Shown here: positions 1 to 8,817 of the stretch, one piece after another
Layout: each line of letters begins with the position of its first letter
How positions within the stretch are numbered: position 1 is the stretch's first letter
Assembly (NCBI RefSeq): GCF_013426975.1
Contig: NZ_JACCPY010000017.1
Location: 1 to 64,000 of the forward strand
Direction: 5' to 3'
Source: Sphaerotilus sulfidivorans
GTDB taxonomy: Bacteria > Pseudomonadota > Gammaproteobacteria > Burkholderiales > Burkholderiaceae_C
Length of the DNA stretch: 64,000 nucleotides
Program-made: the position numbers and the translations under genes
Notes under the pieces: generated by a model
Databases searched by the model: none
The model's input: only the letters and a program-made list of their open reading frames with translations
Told to the model about the DNA's origin: nothing

Positions 1-55
1 CGTGCAGCGCGAAGACATTCTTGGCCAGATCGATCCCGAGAAACACCACCGTCAT
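1..55 (-). CDS. IS110-family transposase, N-terminal fragment cut by window edge
   Basis: Reading leftward from an ATG at 53-55 the frame begins MTVVFLGIDLAKNVFALH, the RuvC-like start of IS110/IS1111-type (DEDD) transposases; the D of GIDLAK is the expected first catalytic acid. An AAGGAG lies at 62-67, six bases before this ATG, so this start is preferred over the ATG at 59-61. The gene continues beyond base 1, so intactness cannot be judged. The stretch at 21-44 inside it recurs identically at 60929-60952 in a degenerate copy. Confidence 0.75.
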   Translation of the reverse strand, partial: MTVVFLGIDLAKNVFALH

Positions 56-185
56 GGTCATCTCCTTGCGGCCCGCAGCCGCGGGTTGAGCTTTTGCCGC
101 CCCATGGTGCGCGCTGGGCAAGCGCTGAGCCTATTGGCAGAATCCTCTGTGCCGGGCGCGGTGCGAGGGGATGGCCCTTTCATTC
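56..185 (-). mobile_element. 5' flank of the IS110-type element / end of an attC-like junction
   Basis: The non-coding flank upstream of the transposase start. Its last part (around 140-185) resembles 60957-60990: both carry AATCCTCTG and end in a GGSCCTKTCATTCG-type sequence directly before a GTT core. The same terminal sequence precedes the cassette start at 59587. I read it as the IS end abutting the 3' end of an attC site; the exact IS boundary is not visible. Confidence 0.4.
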
Positions 186-192
186 GTTATGT
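186..192 (+). other. cassette junction core site (R'-like GTTATGT)
   Basis: GTTATGT follows CCTTTCATTC. It is the exact reverse complement of ACATAAC at 795-801 beyond the gene. In integron cassettes the first bases of the inserted cassette (after the G of GTTRRRY) pair with the R'' box of the cassette's own attC, as seen here. The second R position is T, so the consensus fit is imperfect. Confidence 0.5.
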
Positions 193-201
193 GTAAAAAT
201 C

Positions 202-792
202 ATGGAAGCCGACTTCGATATTCATCCTCCATTTGAAGCCTTCTATATTGAAGCCATGCTTTGGCACACCAATTCCGCGTTGGATGCTGTGAAAGTGGTC
301 GGAGACTGGATTGAGCTTGTCGTATCCGATGACGAAAAGGCACTTGATCTACCCAAAGAAAAACTGTTCGAACAGCTTCAGCTCATCATTCAACACGCAG
401 CTCTATTGTCGAAGTATCTTTGGCCCATCCGGGGTGGCGCGAATAGCTCTCACCAAAGAAGAGGCAAGAAGATCCGAAATGCGCTAAAAACGGGTGAGTC
501 CAGCGCTCTGAAGTGCAGAAGTCTCAGAGATGGAATGGAACATTTCGATGAAAAGCTTGATAAGTATTTGGAAGAAAATCACGTAGGTGAATTTTTGCCG
601 AATGATGTACGGGCCGAAGTCCCGGTAAGCGAGGTTCCTCTTCATATTTTCAAAGGCTTCTATATCAATCCGCGGGTGTTCGTTCTTCTAGGCAACGAAT
701 ATGAGCTACTGCCTATCGTGGCAGAGGTCGAACGGATTCACGATTTGCTCATGGGCTGCGTGAATGCAGGGTATCGGTTTCCGCATGAATGA
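202..792 (+). CDS. hypothetical cassette protein with HEPN-like RxxxxH motif
   Basis: A 196-residue soluble protein with no recognised family. It is AT-richer than the core genes and mostly helical. RDGMEH (about residues 109-114) fits the R-x4-H motif of HEPN-type RNases, but with no second supporting motif this is a suggestion only. The ATG at 202 is chosen because the frame upstream runs back through the GTTATGT junction at 186-192. The gene begins 10 bases after that junction and stops 3 bases before the matching ACATAAC at 795-801, the compact arrangement of an integron gene cassette. Confidence 0.75.
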   Translation: MEADFDIHPPFEAFYIEAMLWHTNSALDAVKVVGDWIELVVSDDEKALDLPKEKLFEQLQLIIQHAALLSKYLWPIRGGANSSHQRRGKKIRNALKTGESSALKCRSLRDGMEHFDEKLDKYLEENHVGEFLPNDVRAEVPVSEVPLHIFKGFYINPRVFVLLGNEYELLPIVAEVERIHDLLMGCVNAGYRFPHE

Positions 793-794
793 AC

Positions 795-921
795 ACATAA
801 CAAGGCGGTCAAGCCATTCGTCGCTTTGCTCCTCATTCGGACGCTCAGCACTCCGCACTTGATCGGGCATGGCTTCGTCATCGTTGCCCGATCAAGCGCT
901 CCATGCTGAGCGCCGTTTACC
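795..921 (+). other. attC-like recombination site (127 bp, long imperfect hairpin)
   Basis: The site opens with ACATAAC (795-801) and GGCG (804-807) and closes with CGCC (911-914) and GTTTACC (915-921). Inside, CGCTCAGCA (842-850) pairs perfectly with TGCTGAGCG (904-912), and CTTGATCGGGCA (858-869) with TGCCCGATCAAG (885-896), separated by symmetric 7-base internal loops and a 15-base apex. Length, terminal core boxes and stem with unpaired bulges match long attC sites of chromosomal integrons. A large terminator is the alternative, but there is no U-tract. Confidence 0.55.
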
Positions 922-944
922 TTGGCTACAAGGGCATCCCCGCG

Positions 945-1117
945 AAGTCAACAAAACCTCTCCGGGCAGGTTTTCATGAAACCGCCTGAGCAGAGTTCAA
1001 ACGATCCAACCAACGCACACGAAACCAGCGACTGACAGGGAGAACAAGGTGCCGACTGCAAAACTACAACCGGTCTTTGCTGCGGCGTTCTGCCTCGCAC
1101 CCTCCGACAAAAGACGC
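945..1117 (-). mobile_element. degenerate IS110-associated repeat, copy A
   Basis: 1015-1083 matches 60813-60881 over 69 bp with one mismatch, and weaker similarity extends left (CAAAACCTCT..GAAACC..CGCCTGA pattern) and right. At the right-hand copy the similarity leads into a recognisable IS110 transposase start, so both are read as decayed ends of the same element on the minus strand. Here the transposase start itself is missing, probably through a deletion that joined the remnant to the expansin gene. No intact reading frame is seen. Confidence 0.5.
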
Positions 1118-1126
1118 GCGCGGCGT

Positions 1127-1257
1127 GGCTCTGTTGCAGAAACAAATTTCCTTGCTGAGAAATTCCATATCAAGAAAGAACCTTGCTCAGCATGAGGCGC
1201 ACGATTGTTGCGCCAGAGTAGGGGTTTGGAAAGAATGCCGCTTTATGCAACAAAGCC
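1127..1257 (-). mobile_element. 131-bp MITE with IS5/IS903-like ends and 9-bp target duplication
   Basis: The ends are imperfect inverted repeats: GGCTCTGTTGCAGAAA at 1127 and, read from 1257 leftward, GGCTTTGTTGCATAAA. These resemble IS903-group IS5-family termini. The element has no coding capacity. GCGCGGCGT is repeated exactly at 1118-1126 and 1258-1266, giving the 9-bp duplication expected for that group. A second, more decayed copy lies in opposite orientation at 59449-59578. The insertion falls just upstream of the hydrophobic signal-peptide region of the expansin-like gene. Confidence 0.8.
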
Positions 1258-1437
1258 GCGCGGCGTCTTCCTTCGCTGGCCCGGATCGCGCTCTGCCTGC
1301 CCCTGCTGCTCTCGCCCCTGCAGTCCCGCGCCCAGGCCACGCCCGAGCCGCAGCAGGGCGTCGCCACCCACTACGACGCCACCGGCCCGGGGAACTGCAG
1401 CTTCGATCCCGACCCGCGCGAGCGCCTGATCGCGGCG

Positions 1438-1953
1438 ATGAACGCGGTGCAGTACGGACAGGCCGAATGGTGCGGCGCCTCGGTGCGGGTCGACGGGCCG
1501 AAGGGCAGCGTCGTGGTGCGCATCGTCAACCGCTGTCCGGAATGCCCGGCCGGCCACCTCGACCTGAGTCGCGAGGCCTTCGCGCAGATCGCCGATCTGG
1601 TGACCGGCATCGTGCCGATCCGCTGGCAGCTCGTCAGCCCGGCGCTGTCGGGGCCGATCGCGTATCACTTCAAGCACGACAGCGACCTCAAGCTCAATCC
1701 CCACTGGCTGGCGGTGCAGGTGCGCAACCACCGCAACCCGCTGGTGCGGCTGGAATACGACGTCGGTGGCCAGTGGGTCGAGGTGCCGCGCAAGGACCAC
1801 AACTACTTCGAGATGACGCTGCCGAAGCAGGGGCCGGGTCATTACCGCTTTCGCGTCACCGACCTGTTCGGGCATCAGCTCGTCGACGAGCGCATTCCCT
1901 TCCAGGCGAATGCCACCGTGAAGGGCCGGGCGCAGTTCCCCCCGGCGCCCTGA
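1438..1953 (+). CDS. expansin-like (EXLX1/YoaJ-type) protein, 5' end disrupted
   Basis: Bacterial expansins loosen plant or microbial cell-wall polysaccharide without hydrolysis. The visible protein has a double-psi-barrel part (CPECPAGHLDLSREAF) and a C-terminal CBM63-like beta sandwich (about the last 90 residues). The same frame extends upstream to 1258 and encodes a signal-peptide core (ALCLPLLLSPLQSRAQA) and a GVATHYDATGPGNCSF segment typical of the family, but has no ATG, GTG or TTG before the stop at 1219-1221. The first usable start is this internal ATG, which would give a cytoplasmic, truncated product. The MITE and the older IS junction removed the original start, so it is likely a pseudogene. 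Confidence 0.7.
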   Translation: MNAVQYGQAEWCGASVRVDGPKGSVVVRIVNRCPECPAGHLDLSREAFAQIADLVTGIVPIRWQLVSPALSGPIAYHFKHDSDLKLNPHWLAVQVRNHRNPLVRLEYDVGGQWVEVPRKDHNYFEMTLPKQGPGHYRFRVTDLFGHQLVDERIPFQANATVKGRAQFPPAP

Positions 1954-2031
1954 ACGAAGATCCGCTGCCCCGCGGCCCGCCCGGCCCCGCCGGGCTTGCG
2001 CCCCGCGTCCGCCCGCCGCACCATGCGCGCC

Positions 2032-2283
2032 ATGACGAACGACGACGATCTCTCCCCGCTGCCGACGATCCGTACCGGCCGCTATCGCCACTACAAGGGC
2101 GGCGAGTACCAGGTGCTCGGCGTGGTGCGCCACAGCGAGTCCCTCGAGCCGATGGTGCTCTATCGCCCGCTGGGCCGCGATGTCGGCGACTGGGTGCGGC
2201 CGTTCGCGATGTTCCTCGAGACCGTGGAGCACCAGGGGCAGCGCGTGCTGCGCTTCAGCCCGGTGGGCGACGACGCGGCATGA
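2032..2283 (+). CDS. DUF1653 family protein
   Basis: An 83-residue protein with the DUF1653 pattern GRYRHYKGGEYQVLGVVRHSE followed by PMVLYRPL and a C-terminal FLETV. The family is small, widespread and of unknown function. ATG 2032 is preferred; in-frame ATGs at 1996 and 2023 would add a basic, low-complexity N-terminus. It lies 19 bases before arfB and is probably cotranscribed with it. Confidence 0.85.
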   Translation: MTNDDDLSPLPTIRTGRYRHYKGGEYQVLGVVRHSESLEPMVLYRPLGRDVGDWVRPFAMFLETVEHQGQRVLRFSPVGDDAA

Positions 2284-2302
2284 GCGCATCCGGGGCCGCG
2301 CG

Positions 2303-2695
2303 ATGATCCTTTCCCCGCACGAGCTGCATTTCACCGCGATCCGCGCCCAGGGGCCGGGCGGGCAGAACGTCAACAAGGTGTCGTGCGCGGTGCACCTGCG
2401 CTTCGACATCCGCGCCTCCTCGCTGCCGGAGGCGGTCAAGGAGCGGCTGCTGCAGTCGCCCGACCAGCGCGTCAGCCGTGATGGCGTCATCGTCATCAAG
2501 GCGCAGGCCTCGCGCAGCCTGGAGCAGAACAAGCTGGAGGCGGTCGCGCGGCTGCAGGCGCTGGTGGCCGAGGCCGCGCGGGTGCTGCCGCCGCGCAAGG
2601 CGACGAAGCCGACGCGCGGCTCGCAGCGCCGCCGGCTCGAGGCCAAGTCGCAGCGCGGCGAGGTCAAGGCCGGGCGCGGCAAGGTCGGCTGGTGA
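2303..2695 (+). CDS. arfB: alternative ribosome-rescue peptidyl-tRNA hydrolase ArfB (YaeJ)
   Basis: ArfB enters stalled ribosomes that lack a complete A-site codon and hydrolyses the peptidyl-tRNA. The catalytic GGQ is present early (GPGGQNVNK, about residues 17-25), followed by the class-I release-factor fold. The C-terminus is a Lys/Arg-rich tail (KATKPTRGSQRRR to the end) that in the family lies in the mRNA channel. Length (130 residues) is normal. The ATG at 2303 gives the usual MILSPHELHF start. Confidence 0.92.
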   Translation: MILSPHELHFTAIRAQGPGGQNVNKVSCAVHLRFDIRASSLPEAVKERLLQSPDQRVSRDGVIVIKAQASRSLEQNKLEAVARLQALVAEAARVLPPRKATKPTRGSQRRRLEAKSQRGEVKAGRGKVGW

Positions 2696-2746
2696 GCTGA
2701 CAGGCGGGCTGGGCGGGAGACCGGGCCGCGCTCAGGGGCCGGCACA

Positions 2747-3892
2747 ATGCCGCCCATGAGTCCTGATTGTCCGAACCCGGCCCTGCCGGCGACGCTGCCC
2801 GCCGACGACCCTTCGCCCGCGCAGGAGGCCGGCGCCGTTCCCGCGCGCCGCGCCAGCGAGGCGCAGCAGCGCCACGACCGCCTGATGCGCGAGATCAAGC
2901 AGCTGCGCGAGCGGCTGCAGCAGTGGCAGCAGTGCGAGAGCCGCTATCACGAGCGGGTCGCGCGCGAGCTGCAGCCGGAGCTCAAGCGCTGGTGCGAGCG
3001 GCTGCGCGAGCTGGCGCTGCGCATGGAGGGTGCGCTGTTCCTCGATCCGCCGCCGGGCAAGCCGATCGGCCGCGCGGCGCGGCTGAAGGCAGGCCAGTGG
3101 ATGCTGTCGCTGGCCGCGGCGGTGCTGGCCGAGCGGCCGGACGACGCCGAGATGCTGGCGCTGCGCGCGCGCCATCAGGACGATCTGCCCGCCGAGGATG
3201 CCGAGGACGAGCAGGACGCCGAGGAGGCCGCCGCCCCGGCCGAGGATCCCGACGACGGCCTGGAGCCCTGGGAGCGCGAGGCCGCGCGCCGCCGCGCCCA
3301 GGCCGAGGCCAGCCGCCAGGCCGCCAAGCAGGGCCGCAAGGCCCAGGCCGAGCGCGAGCGCCGCGAGCGCCACGGCGGGCGCACCGCCAGCGCCGGCGCG
3401 GCCTCGCTGCGCGAGGTCTACCGCCGTCTGGCCAGCCGGCTGCACCCGGACCGCGAGCCCGACGAGGCCGAGCGCGCGCGCAAGACCGCGCTGATGCAGC
3501 AGGCCAACCAGGCCTACGCCGCCGGCGACCTGCTGGCGCTGCTGGAGCTGCAGCGCCTCCATCTGCCCGAGCCGGTCGCCGCGCCGGTGGTGGCCGCTGC
3601 GGCCGCTGCCGCCGCCGGGGGCGACGAGGAGGCGCGGCTGCGCGACCTGATCGCGCTGCTGGGCGCGCAGCGCGAGCGCCTGCAGGCCGAGATCGACGAG
3701 ATGGTGCGCCGCTTCGCGGTGCTGCGCCCGGACCTGCCCGCGCGCGCCGACACCATCACGCCGCAGCTGGTCGAGACGCTGCTCGGCACCGAGATCCGCG
3801 AGCTGCGCGCCCGCGCGACCGCACTGGAACGCGACTTGGGCTACTGCCGCGATCCGGCCAGCCTGGGCGCATGGCTGCGGGCCTTCGCCTGA
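2747..3892 (+). CDS. J-domain (DnaJ-like) protein with coiled-coil
   Basis: 381 residues, very charged. The N-terminal third is a predicted coiled-coil (RHDRLMREIKQLRERLQQW). An Ala/Glu/Arg-rich linker leads to a partial J-domain (LREVYRRLASRLHPDREPDE, HPD near residues 235-237), then an Ala run and a second coiled-coil. The HPD loop suggests stimulation of an Hsp70 ATPase. No Gly/Phe or zinc-finger region is present, so it is a specialised J-protein rather than DnaJ. An alternative ATG lies at 2756. The client is unknown. Confidence 0.75.
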   Translation: MPPMSPDCPNPALPATLPADDPSPAQEAGAVPARRASEAQQRHDRLMREIKQLRERLQQWQQCESRYHERVARELQPELKRWCERLRELALRMEGALFLDPPPGKPIGRAARLKAGQWMLSLAAAVLAERPDDAEMLALRARHQDDLPAEDAEDEQDAEEAAAPAEDPDDGLEPWEREAARRRAQAEASRQAAKQGRKAQAERERRERHGGRTASAGAASLREVYRRLASRLHPDREPDEAERARKTALMQQANQAYAAGDLLALLELQRLHLPEPVAAPVVAAAAAAAAGGDEEARLRDLIALLGAQRERLQAEIDEMVRRFAVLRPDLPARADTITPQLVETLLGTEIRELRARATALERDLGYCRDPASLGAWLRAFA

Positions 3893-3901
3893 GGCCGGCG
3901 C

Positions 3902-4894
3902 TCAGGCCGGCGCGACCGCCCGTGCCAGCTCGACCACCGAGCAGGGCGCCGAGCCCTCGGCCTTGTTGTTGACGGTGACCAGCACCGGGTGTCCGGCCGC
4001 GGCGGTGCCGCGCATGATGCGCGCCAGCGCCTCGCGGGTGGCCGGATCGGGATCGACCAGCCGGTCGAAGGGCGCGTAGCCGGCCTTGGCGGCCTCGTAG
4101 CCGTGCGCGCCGTGGCGCCGGTTGAGGTTCCAGCGGCAGACGAAGGCGCCGGGCCACATCGCGCGCAGCAACGGCAGCTGCGCCTCGATCGGCGGCAGCC
4201 GCGGGTGCAGGCCCAGGCAGTAGCGCGCGCCTGCGGCCTTCAGCACATCGCGGAAGGCGGGCACCAGCCATTCCGGATCGCGCACCTCGACCGCGATCAC
4301 CGCCTCCGGGGCCTGCGGCGCCAGCGCCGGCAGCGCGTCGAGCAGACGCGCCAGCCGCTGCAGCAGCGCCGGCAGGTCGGCCTTCAGCGCGCCGGGCAGC
4401 GGCCCGATCTCGATCACCAGCGCGCCGGCCTTCGCGCCCAGGCCCTCGAGCACCGGCTGCACGAACTGCTCGGTGGTCAGCACCGGGTCGAGGAAGGCCG
4501 GGTTGAGCCCGACCGGCCGGCCGCCGGCGTCGCGCTGCGCGCCGTCGCTGATCAGCGCCGGGGCCTTGACGACGAAGCGGAAGTCCTCGGGCACCTGCGC
4601 GGCCAGCGCGGCGAACTGCGCCGCCGTCATCGGCCGGTAGTAGCTGCGGTCGAGGCTGACGGTGCGCAGCAGCGGGTGGCGCGCGTAGGCGGCCAGGCCT
4701 TCGCGGGCCAGCGTCGCCTCGTCATGCCGTCCGGCCCAGACCAGGCCGGTCCAGCCGGGAAAGCTCCAGGACGAGGTGCCCAGGCGCAGGCCGGCGGGCA
4801 GCTGCCGGGCCAGCGCGGTCAGCGCGGGGTCGAGGCGGGCCGGCGCGACGGCGGCGGGCTCGGGCGGGTCGAAGAGAAGATCCTGGTGCGGCAC
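3902..4894 (-). CDS. DUF72 (YecE-like) family protein
   Basis: A 330-residue TIM-barrel-like DUF72 protein with the characteristic [15 protein letters not shown] start, a FRFVVKAP strand, a VEVRDPEW strand and the C-terminal [15 protein letters not shown] signature. Function is unknown. The start is GTG at 4892-4894, as no in-frame ATG is close. It lies 51 bases after eutC on the same strand and may be transcribed with the ethanolamine genes, though nothing else links it to that pathway. Confidence 0.85.
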   Translation of the reverse strand: MPHQDLLFDPPEPAAVAPARLDPALTALARQLPAGLRLGTSSWSFPGWTGLVWAGRHDEATLAREGLAAYARHPLLRTVSLDRSYYRPMTAAQFAALAAQVPEDFRFVVKAPALISDGAQRDAGGRPVGLNPAFLDPVLTTEQFVQPVLEGLGAKAGALVIEIGPLPGALKADLPALLQRLARLLDALPALAPQAPEAVIAVEVRDPEWLVPAFRDVLKAAGARYCLGLHPRLPPIEAQLPLLRAMWPGAFVCRWNLNRRHGAHGYEAAKAGYAPFDRLVDPDPATREALARIMRGTAAAGHPVLVTVNNKAEGSAPCSVVELARAVAPA

Positions 4895-4945
4895 GGCCGC
4901 GATGATGCACCGGATCGCGGGCCGGCGCGGTGCCAGGGGCCGGCT

Positions 4946-5800
4946 TCAGCCGCTCCGGCCGGATGGCAGCGGAGTCGCCTCGGCAACGCCCAGACCGGCG
5001 CCGGGCGCCAGGCCGCTGTCGTCCTTCAGCGCCACGCCGGTGGCGCCCAGCCGGCGTGCGGCCTCGGCCAGCCACCACAGCTTGCGCGCCGCCTCGGCGT
5101 GCACCAGGCCTTCGGCGCGCACATTGGACAGGCAGTTGCGCTCGGCATCGCTGCGGCCGACCTTCGGCGCGCGGGTCAGGTAGACGCCGAGGCTGTCGGG
5201 CGAACTCAGGCCCGGGCGCTCGCCGATCAGCACCGCCACCATCGCCGCGCCCAGGCGCTGGCCGATGTCGTCGCCCAGCGCGACCCGCGCCTGCGTGGCC
5301 ACCACCACCGGGCCGAGTGACCAGCCGGGCGGGCGCTGGCGCCGGATCTCGGCCAGCAGCGGCACCGCCTGGCGCTCGATCGCCGCCGAGGACAGGCCGT
5401 CGCCGACGACGATCAGCAGCGCGTCGTCGGCCAGCGGGCCGTGCGCGGCCGTGTGCGCGTCGAGCAGCGCGCCGCCGGTGCCGCCGAGCCGCCGGCCCAG
5501 GTCCGGGCGCAGCAGATAGGTCGGGCGGTCGGCGGCGGCGCTGGCCACCTCGAGCGTCTGCAGCCCGAGCGCCTGCAGGCGCGGGCGCAGCGCGGCGACG
5601 TCGAGCGGCAGGTGCACCGCGTCGCGCGCCTGCGCATGCGCCGCGCCGAAGGCCAGCAGCTCGCGGGTGGGCAGGCTGGCGCCGGCGCGGCCCAGGCCGA
5701 TGCGCGCCGGCGTCAGCCTGCGCAGTGCGGCCCAGGTATCGGCGGGTACCAGCGCGCCCTCGTCGTGTCGGCGGTCGGCGTCGTGGTCGGCGTCGCTCAT
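4946..5800 (-). CDS. eutC: ethanolamine ammonia-lyase, small subunit
   Basis: EutC pairs with EutB to form the adenosylcobalamin-dependent lyase converting ethanolamine to acetaldehyde and ammonia. The 284-residue protein shows the EutC core: [47 protein letters not shown] and the [12 protein letters not shown] region with [13 protein letters not shown] before it. Its ATG overlaps the eutB stop (ATGA at 5797-5800), indicating translational coupling and stoichiometric synthesis. Confidence 0.95.
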   Translation of the reverse strand: MSDADHDADRRHDEGALVPADTWAALRRLTPARIGLGRAGASLPTRELLAFGAAHAQARDAVHLPLDVAALRPRLQALGLQTLEVASAAADRPTYLLRPDLGRRLGGTGGALLDAHTAAHGPLADDALLIVVGDGLSSAAIERQAVPLLAEIRRQRPPGWSLGPVVVATQARVALGDDIGQRLGAAMVAVLIGERPGLSSPDSLGVYLTRAPKVGRSDAERNCLSNVRAEGLVHAEAARKLWWLAEAARRLGATGVALKDDSGLAPGAGLGVAEATPLPSGRSG

Positions 5801-7179
5801 GCGAAATGCTCCAGCAGCGCATGCCGCGACGGGGAGGGCAGCAGCCGGCCCTCGGCGTCGGCCAGGCCCATGCGCTGCAGCCAGGCCTCGAACTCGGGCG
5901 CGCGCTTCAGGCCCAGCACCTCGCGCAGCACCAGCGCGTCGTGGAAGGAGGTGCTCTGGTAGTTCAGCATCACATCGTCGGCGCCGGGCACGCCGATCAG
6001 GAAGGTGACGCCGGCCGCGCCCAGCAGCAGCATCAGGTTGTCCATGTCGTCCGAGTCGGCCTCGGCATGGTTGGTGTAGCAGACATCGCAGCCGATCGGC
6101 AGACCCAGCAGCTTGCCGCAGAAATGGTCCTCCAGCCCGGCGCGCACGATCTGCTTGCCGTCGAAGAGGTATTCCGGGCCGATGAAGCCGACCACCGTGT
6201 TGCAGATCATCGGCTCGAAGGCGCGCGCCACCGCGTAGGCGCGCACCTCGCAGGTCTGCTGGTCCAGGCCGTGGTGGGCACCGGCCGACAGCGCCGAGCC
6301 CTGGCCGGTCTCGAAGTACATGACGTTGTCGCCCAGCGTGCCGCGCCCGAGCGAGAGCGCCGCCTCGCGCGCCTCGCGCAGCACCGCCAGGTCGATGCCG
6401 AAGCTGCGGTTGGCCGCCTCGGTGCCGGCGATCGACTGGAAGACCAGATCGACCGGCGCGCCCTGCTCGATGGCGCGGATCTGGTTCGTCACATGCGTCA
6501 GCACGCAGGACTGGGTCGGGATCCCGAAGCGCTGGATCACCTCGTCGGTCAGCCGCATCAGGTCGCCCAGCGCGTCGAGCCCGTCGCCGGCCGGGTTGAT
6601 GCCGATCACCGCGTCGCCGGCGCCGTACATCAGCCCGTCGAGCATCGACAGCGCGATGCCGCGCGCGTCGTCGGTCGGGTGGTTGGGCTGCAGCCGCATC
6701 GCCATGCGCCCGGGCAGGCCGAGCGTGTTGCGGAAGCGCGTGATCACCCGGCACTTGCGCGCCACCCGGATCAGGTCCTGGTTGCGCATCAGCTTGGAGA
6801 CGGCTGCGGCCATCTCCGGCGTGATGCCGCGGCGCACCCGCGCCAGCGTGGCCTCGTCGGTGGCATCGAGCAGCAGCCAGTCGCGGAAGTCGCCCACCGT
6901 CAGGTGCGCGATCTCGGCGAAGGCGGCCGCGTCATGGCTGTCGACGATCAGCCGGGTGACCTCGTCGACTTCATAGGGCACCAGCGCCTCGGACAGGAAG
7001 ACCTTCAGCGGCAGCTCGGCCAGCGCCATGCGCGCGGCCATGCGCTCGGTCATGGTGCGCGCGGCCACGCCGGCGAGCACGTCGCCCGAGCGCAGCGGGG
7101 TGGCTCGGGCCATCAGCGTGGCCAGGTCGGCGAATTGCCAGACCTGGCCGCCCAGCGTGTGGGAATAGGGCATGGGCAT
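5797..7179 (-). CDS. eutB: ethanolamine ammonia-lyase, large (catalytic) subunit
   Basis: A 460-residue (beta/alpha)8-barrel subunit that binds ethanolamine and the cobalamin cofactor with EutC. Typical stretches are [57 protein letters not shown] and [16 protein letters not shown]. Length is normal. ATG 7179 is used; ATG 7173 two codons later is equally possible. The gene follows the permease by 26 bases. No eut microcompartment shell genes are nearby, so acetaldehyde would be handled in the cytosol by a dehydrogenase encoded elsewhere. Confidence 0.95.
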   Translation of the reverse strand: MPMPYSHTLGGQVWQFADLATLMARATPLRSGDVLAGVAARTMTERMAARMALAELPLKVFLSEALVPYEVDEVTRLIVDSHDAAAFAEIAHLTVGDFRDWLLLDATDEATLARVRRGITPEMAAAVSKLMRNQDLIRVARKCRVITRFRNTLGLPGRMAMRLQPNHPTDDARGIALSMLDGLMYGAGDAVIGINPAGDGLDALGDLMRLTDEVIQRFGIPTQSCVLTHVTNQIRAIEQGAPVDLVFQSIAGTEAANRSFGIDLAVLREAREAALSLGRGTLGDNVMYFETGQGSALSAGAHHGLDQQTCEVRAYAVARAFEPMICNTVVGFIGPEYLFDGKQIVRAGLEDHFCGKLLGLPIGCDVCYTNHAEADSDDMDNLMLLLGAAGVTFLIGVPGADDVMLNYQSTSFHDALVLREVLGLKRAPEFEAWLQRMGLADAEGRLLPSPSRHALLEHFA

Positions 7180-7205
7180 CCAGCCTGAGTGAGCGGAGTG
7201 GGGGA

Positions 7206-8600
7206 TCAGGTCTGCGGGAGGAGGTCCTCGTCGGCGGCCAGCGTCGCGCGGTGGCCGGCGGTCAGGCGGAAGTAGCCGTAGGCCAGCGCCATCAGCCCGG
7301 CGAAGATCGCCGACACCAGCGGATTGAACCAGACCATCGTGATCAGGCACAGCAGCGCCAGACCGAGCGCGATCGCCGGCAGCACCGGATAGCCGATCGC
7401 GGGGAAGGGACGCTCGAGCGTCGGCTCCTTGCGGCGCAGCACGAACAGGCTCCACATCGACATGATGTACATGACGATGGCGCCGAGCACCGACATGGTG
7501 ACGATGTTGGCGGTCAGCGTCTGGCCGCCGATCCTGATCACCTCGTCGCTGAAGATCGCCAGGATGCCGATCACGCCGCCGGCGATGACCGCCAGCCACG
7601 GCGTGCCGAAGCGCGGATGCACGCTGGCCAGGCGGGCCGGCAGGTAGCCTGCGCGGGCCAGCGCGAAGATCTGTCGCGAGTAGCCCAGGATGATGCCGTG
7701 GAAGCTGGCGATCAGGCCGAACAGGCCGATCCACACCAGCATGTGCAGCCAGCCGCTGTTCTCGCCGACGATCATCTTCATCGCCTGCGGCAGCGGGTCG
7801 TTGATGTTGGAGAGCTTCGTCCAGTCGCCGGCACCACCGGCGAAGATCATCACGCCGATCGCCAGCACCAGCAGCGTCAGGATGCCGCCGATGTAGGCGC
7901 GCGGAATGGTCACCTTCGGATCCTTGGCCTCCTCGGCGGCCATCGCCACGCCCTCGATCGCCAGGAAGAACCAGATCGCGAACGGCACCGCTGCGGCGAT
8001 GCCCGCCAGCGTGCCGATCGAGAACTCGTCCGCGCCGGCCCAGCCCTTGGCGGTGAAGTTGTCCCAGGAGAAGCCGGGGGCGACCACGCCCATGAAGATC
8101 AGCAGCTCGCCGATCGCCACCACCGTCACGAACAGCTCGAAGGTGGCGGCGGTCTTCACGCCGACGATGTTGAGCGTCATGAACACCAGATAGGCGCCGA
8201 CGGCCATCAGCTTCGGATCGAGCGCGGGGTACTGCACGTTCAGGTAGGCGCCGATCGCCAGCGCGATGGCGGGCGGCGCGAACACGAATTCCACCAGCGT
8301 GGCGAAGCCGGCGACGAAGCCGCCGGTCGGCCCCAGCGCCCGCGAGGCGTAGGCGAAGGGCCCGCCGGCATGCGGAATCGCGGTGGTCAGCTCGGTGAAG
8401 CTGAAGATGAAGCTGGTGTACATCAGCGCCACCAGCAGCGCGGTCACCAGAAAGCCCAGCGTGCCGGCGCTGGCCCAGCCGTAGCTCCAGCCGAAGTATT
8501 CGCCGGAAATCACCAGGCCGACGGCCAGGCCCCAGAGGTGCCAGGCGTTCAGCGCCGGCTTCAGCTGTGTGGTTGCGGATGTCGTCTCGGGTGTCGTCAT
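7206..8600 (-). CDS. eat: ethanolamine permease (APC superfamily)
   Basis: 464 residues with about twelve hydrophobic segments, matching the amino acid/polyamine/organocation family. The start (LKPALNAWHLWGLAVGLVIS) and GEYFGWSYGWASAGTLGFL strongly resemble ethanolamine permeases. Position directly upstream of eutBC supports ethanolamine as substrate. The ATG at 8598-8600 has AAGGAG nine bases upstream. It heads the permease-eutB-eutC operon, divergent from the AraC-type regulator. Confidence 0.9.
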   Translation of the reverse strand: MTTPETTSATTQLKPALNAWHLWGLAVGLVISGEYFGWSYGWASAGTLGFLVTALLVALMYTSFIFSFTELTTAIPHAGGPFAYASRALGPTGGFVAGFATLVEFVFAPPAIALAIGAYLNVQYPALDPKLMAVGAYLVFMTLNIVGVKTAATFELFVTVVAIGELLIFMGVVAPGFSWDNFTAKGWAGADEFSIGTLAGIAAAVPFAIWFFLAIEGVAMAAEEAKDPKVTIPRAYIGGILTLLVLAIGVMIFAGGAGDWTKLSNINDPLPQAMKMIVGENSGWLHMLVWIGLFGLIASFHGIILGYSRQIFALARAGYLPARLASVHPRFGTPWLAVIAGGVIGILAIFSDEVIRIGGQTLTANIVTMSVLGAIVMYIMSMWSLFVLRRKEPTLERPFPAIGYPVLPAIALGLALLCLITMVWFNPLVSAIFAGLMALAYGYFRLTAGHRATLAADEDLLPQT

Positions 8601-8817
8601 GGACGCGGACTCCTTGCAAAGAGGAAGACGTTCGGGAATGGCGCCGATGGTGGCTGCGCCGGCCACGGGCGCGCTATCCAGTTTTGGCAGTGCCGGGTTC
8701 CGGAGCGATCCCGATGCGCCGGCATGGCGCTTGCTGGATGCTGGGCGACCGGAGTCCGGCCGCCCAGTGCTGGTGCGTGGCTCCCGCCGCCGTCTTCCGC
8801 CTGCCGCCGCCCTTGCC
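8601..8817. promoter_or_regulatory. divergent eut promoter region
   Basis: 217 bases between the oppositely oriented permease and eutR genes must hold both promoters and presumably the EutR operator. I see an AT-richer patch around 8675-8695 (TATCCAGTTTTGGCAGTG) but no convincing -35/-10 pair or direct repeat. Confidence 0.4.
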
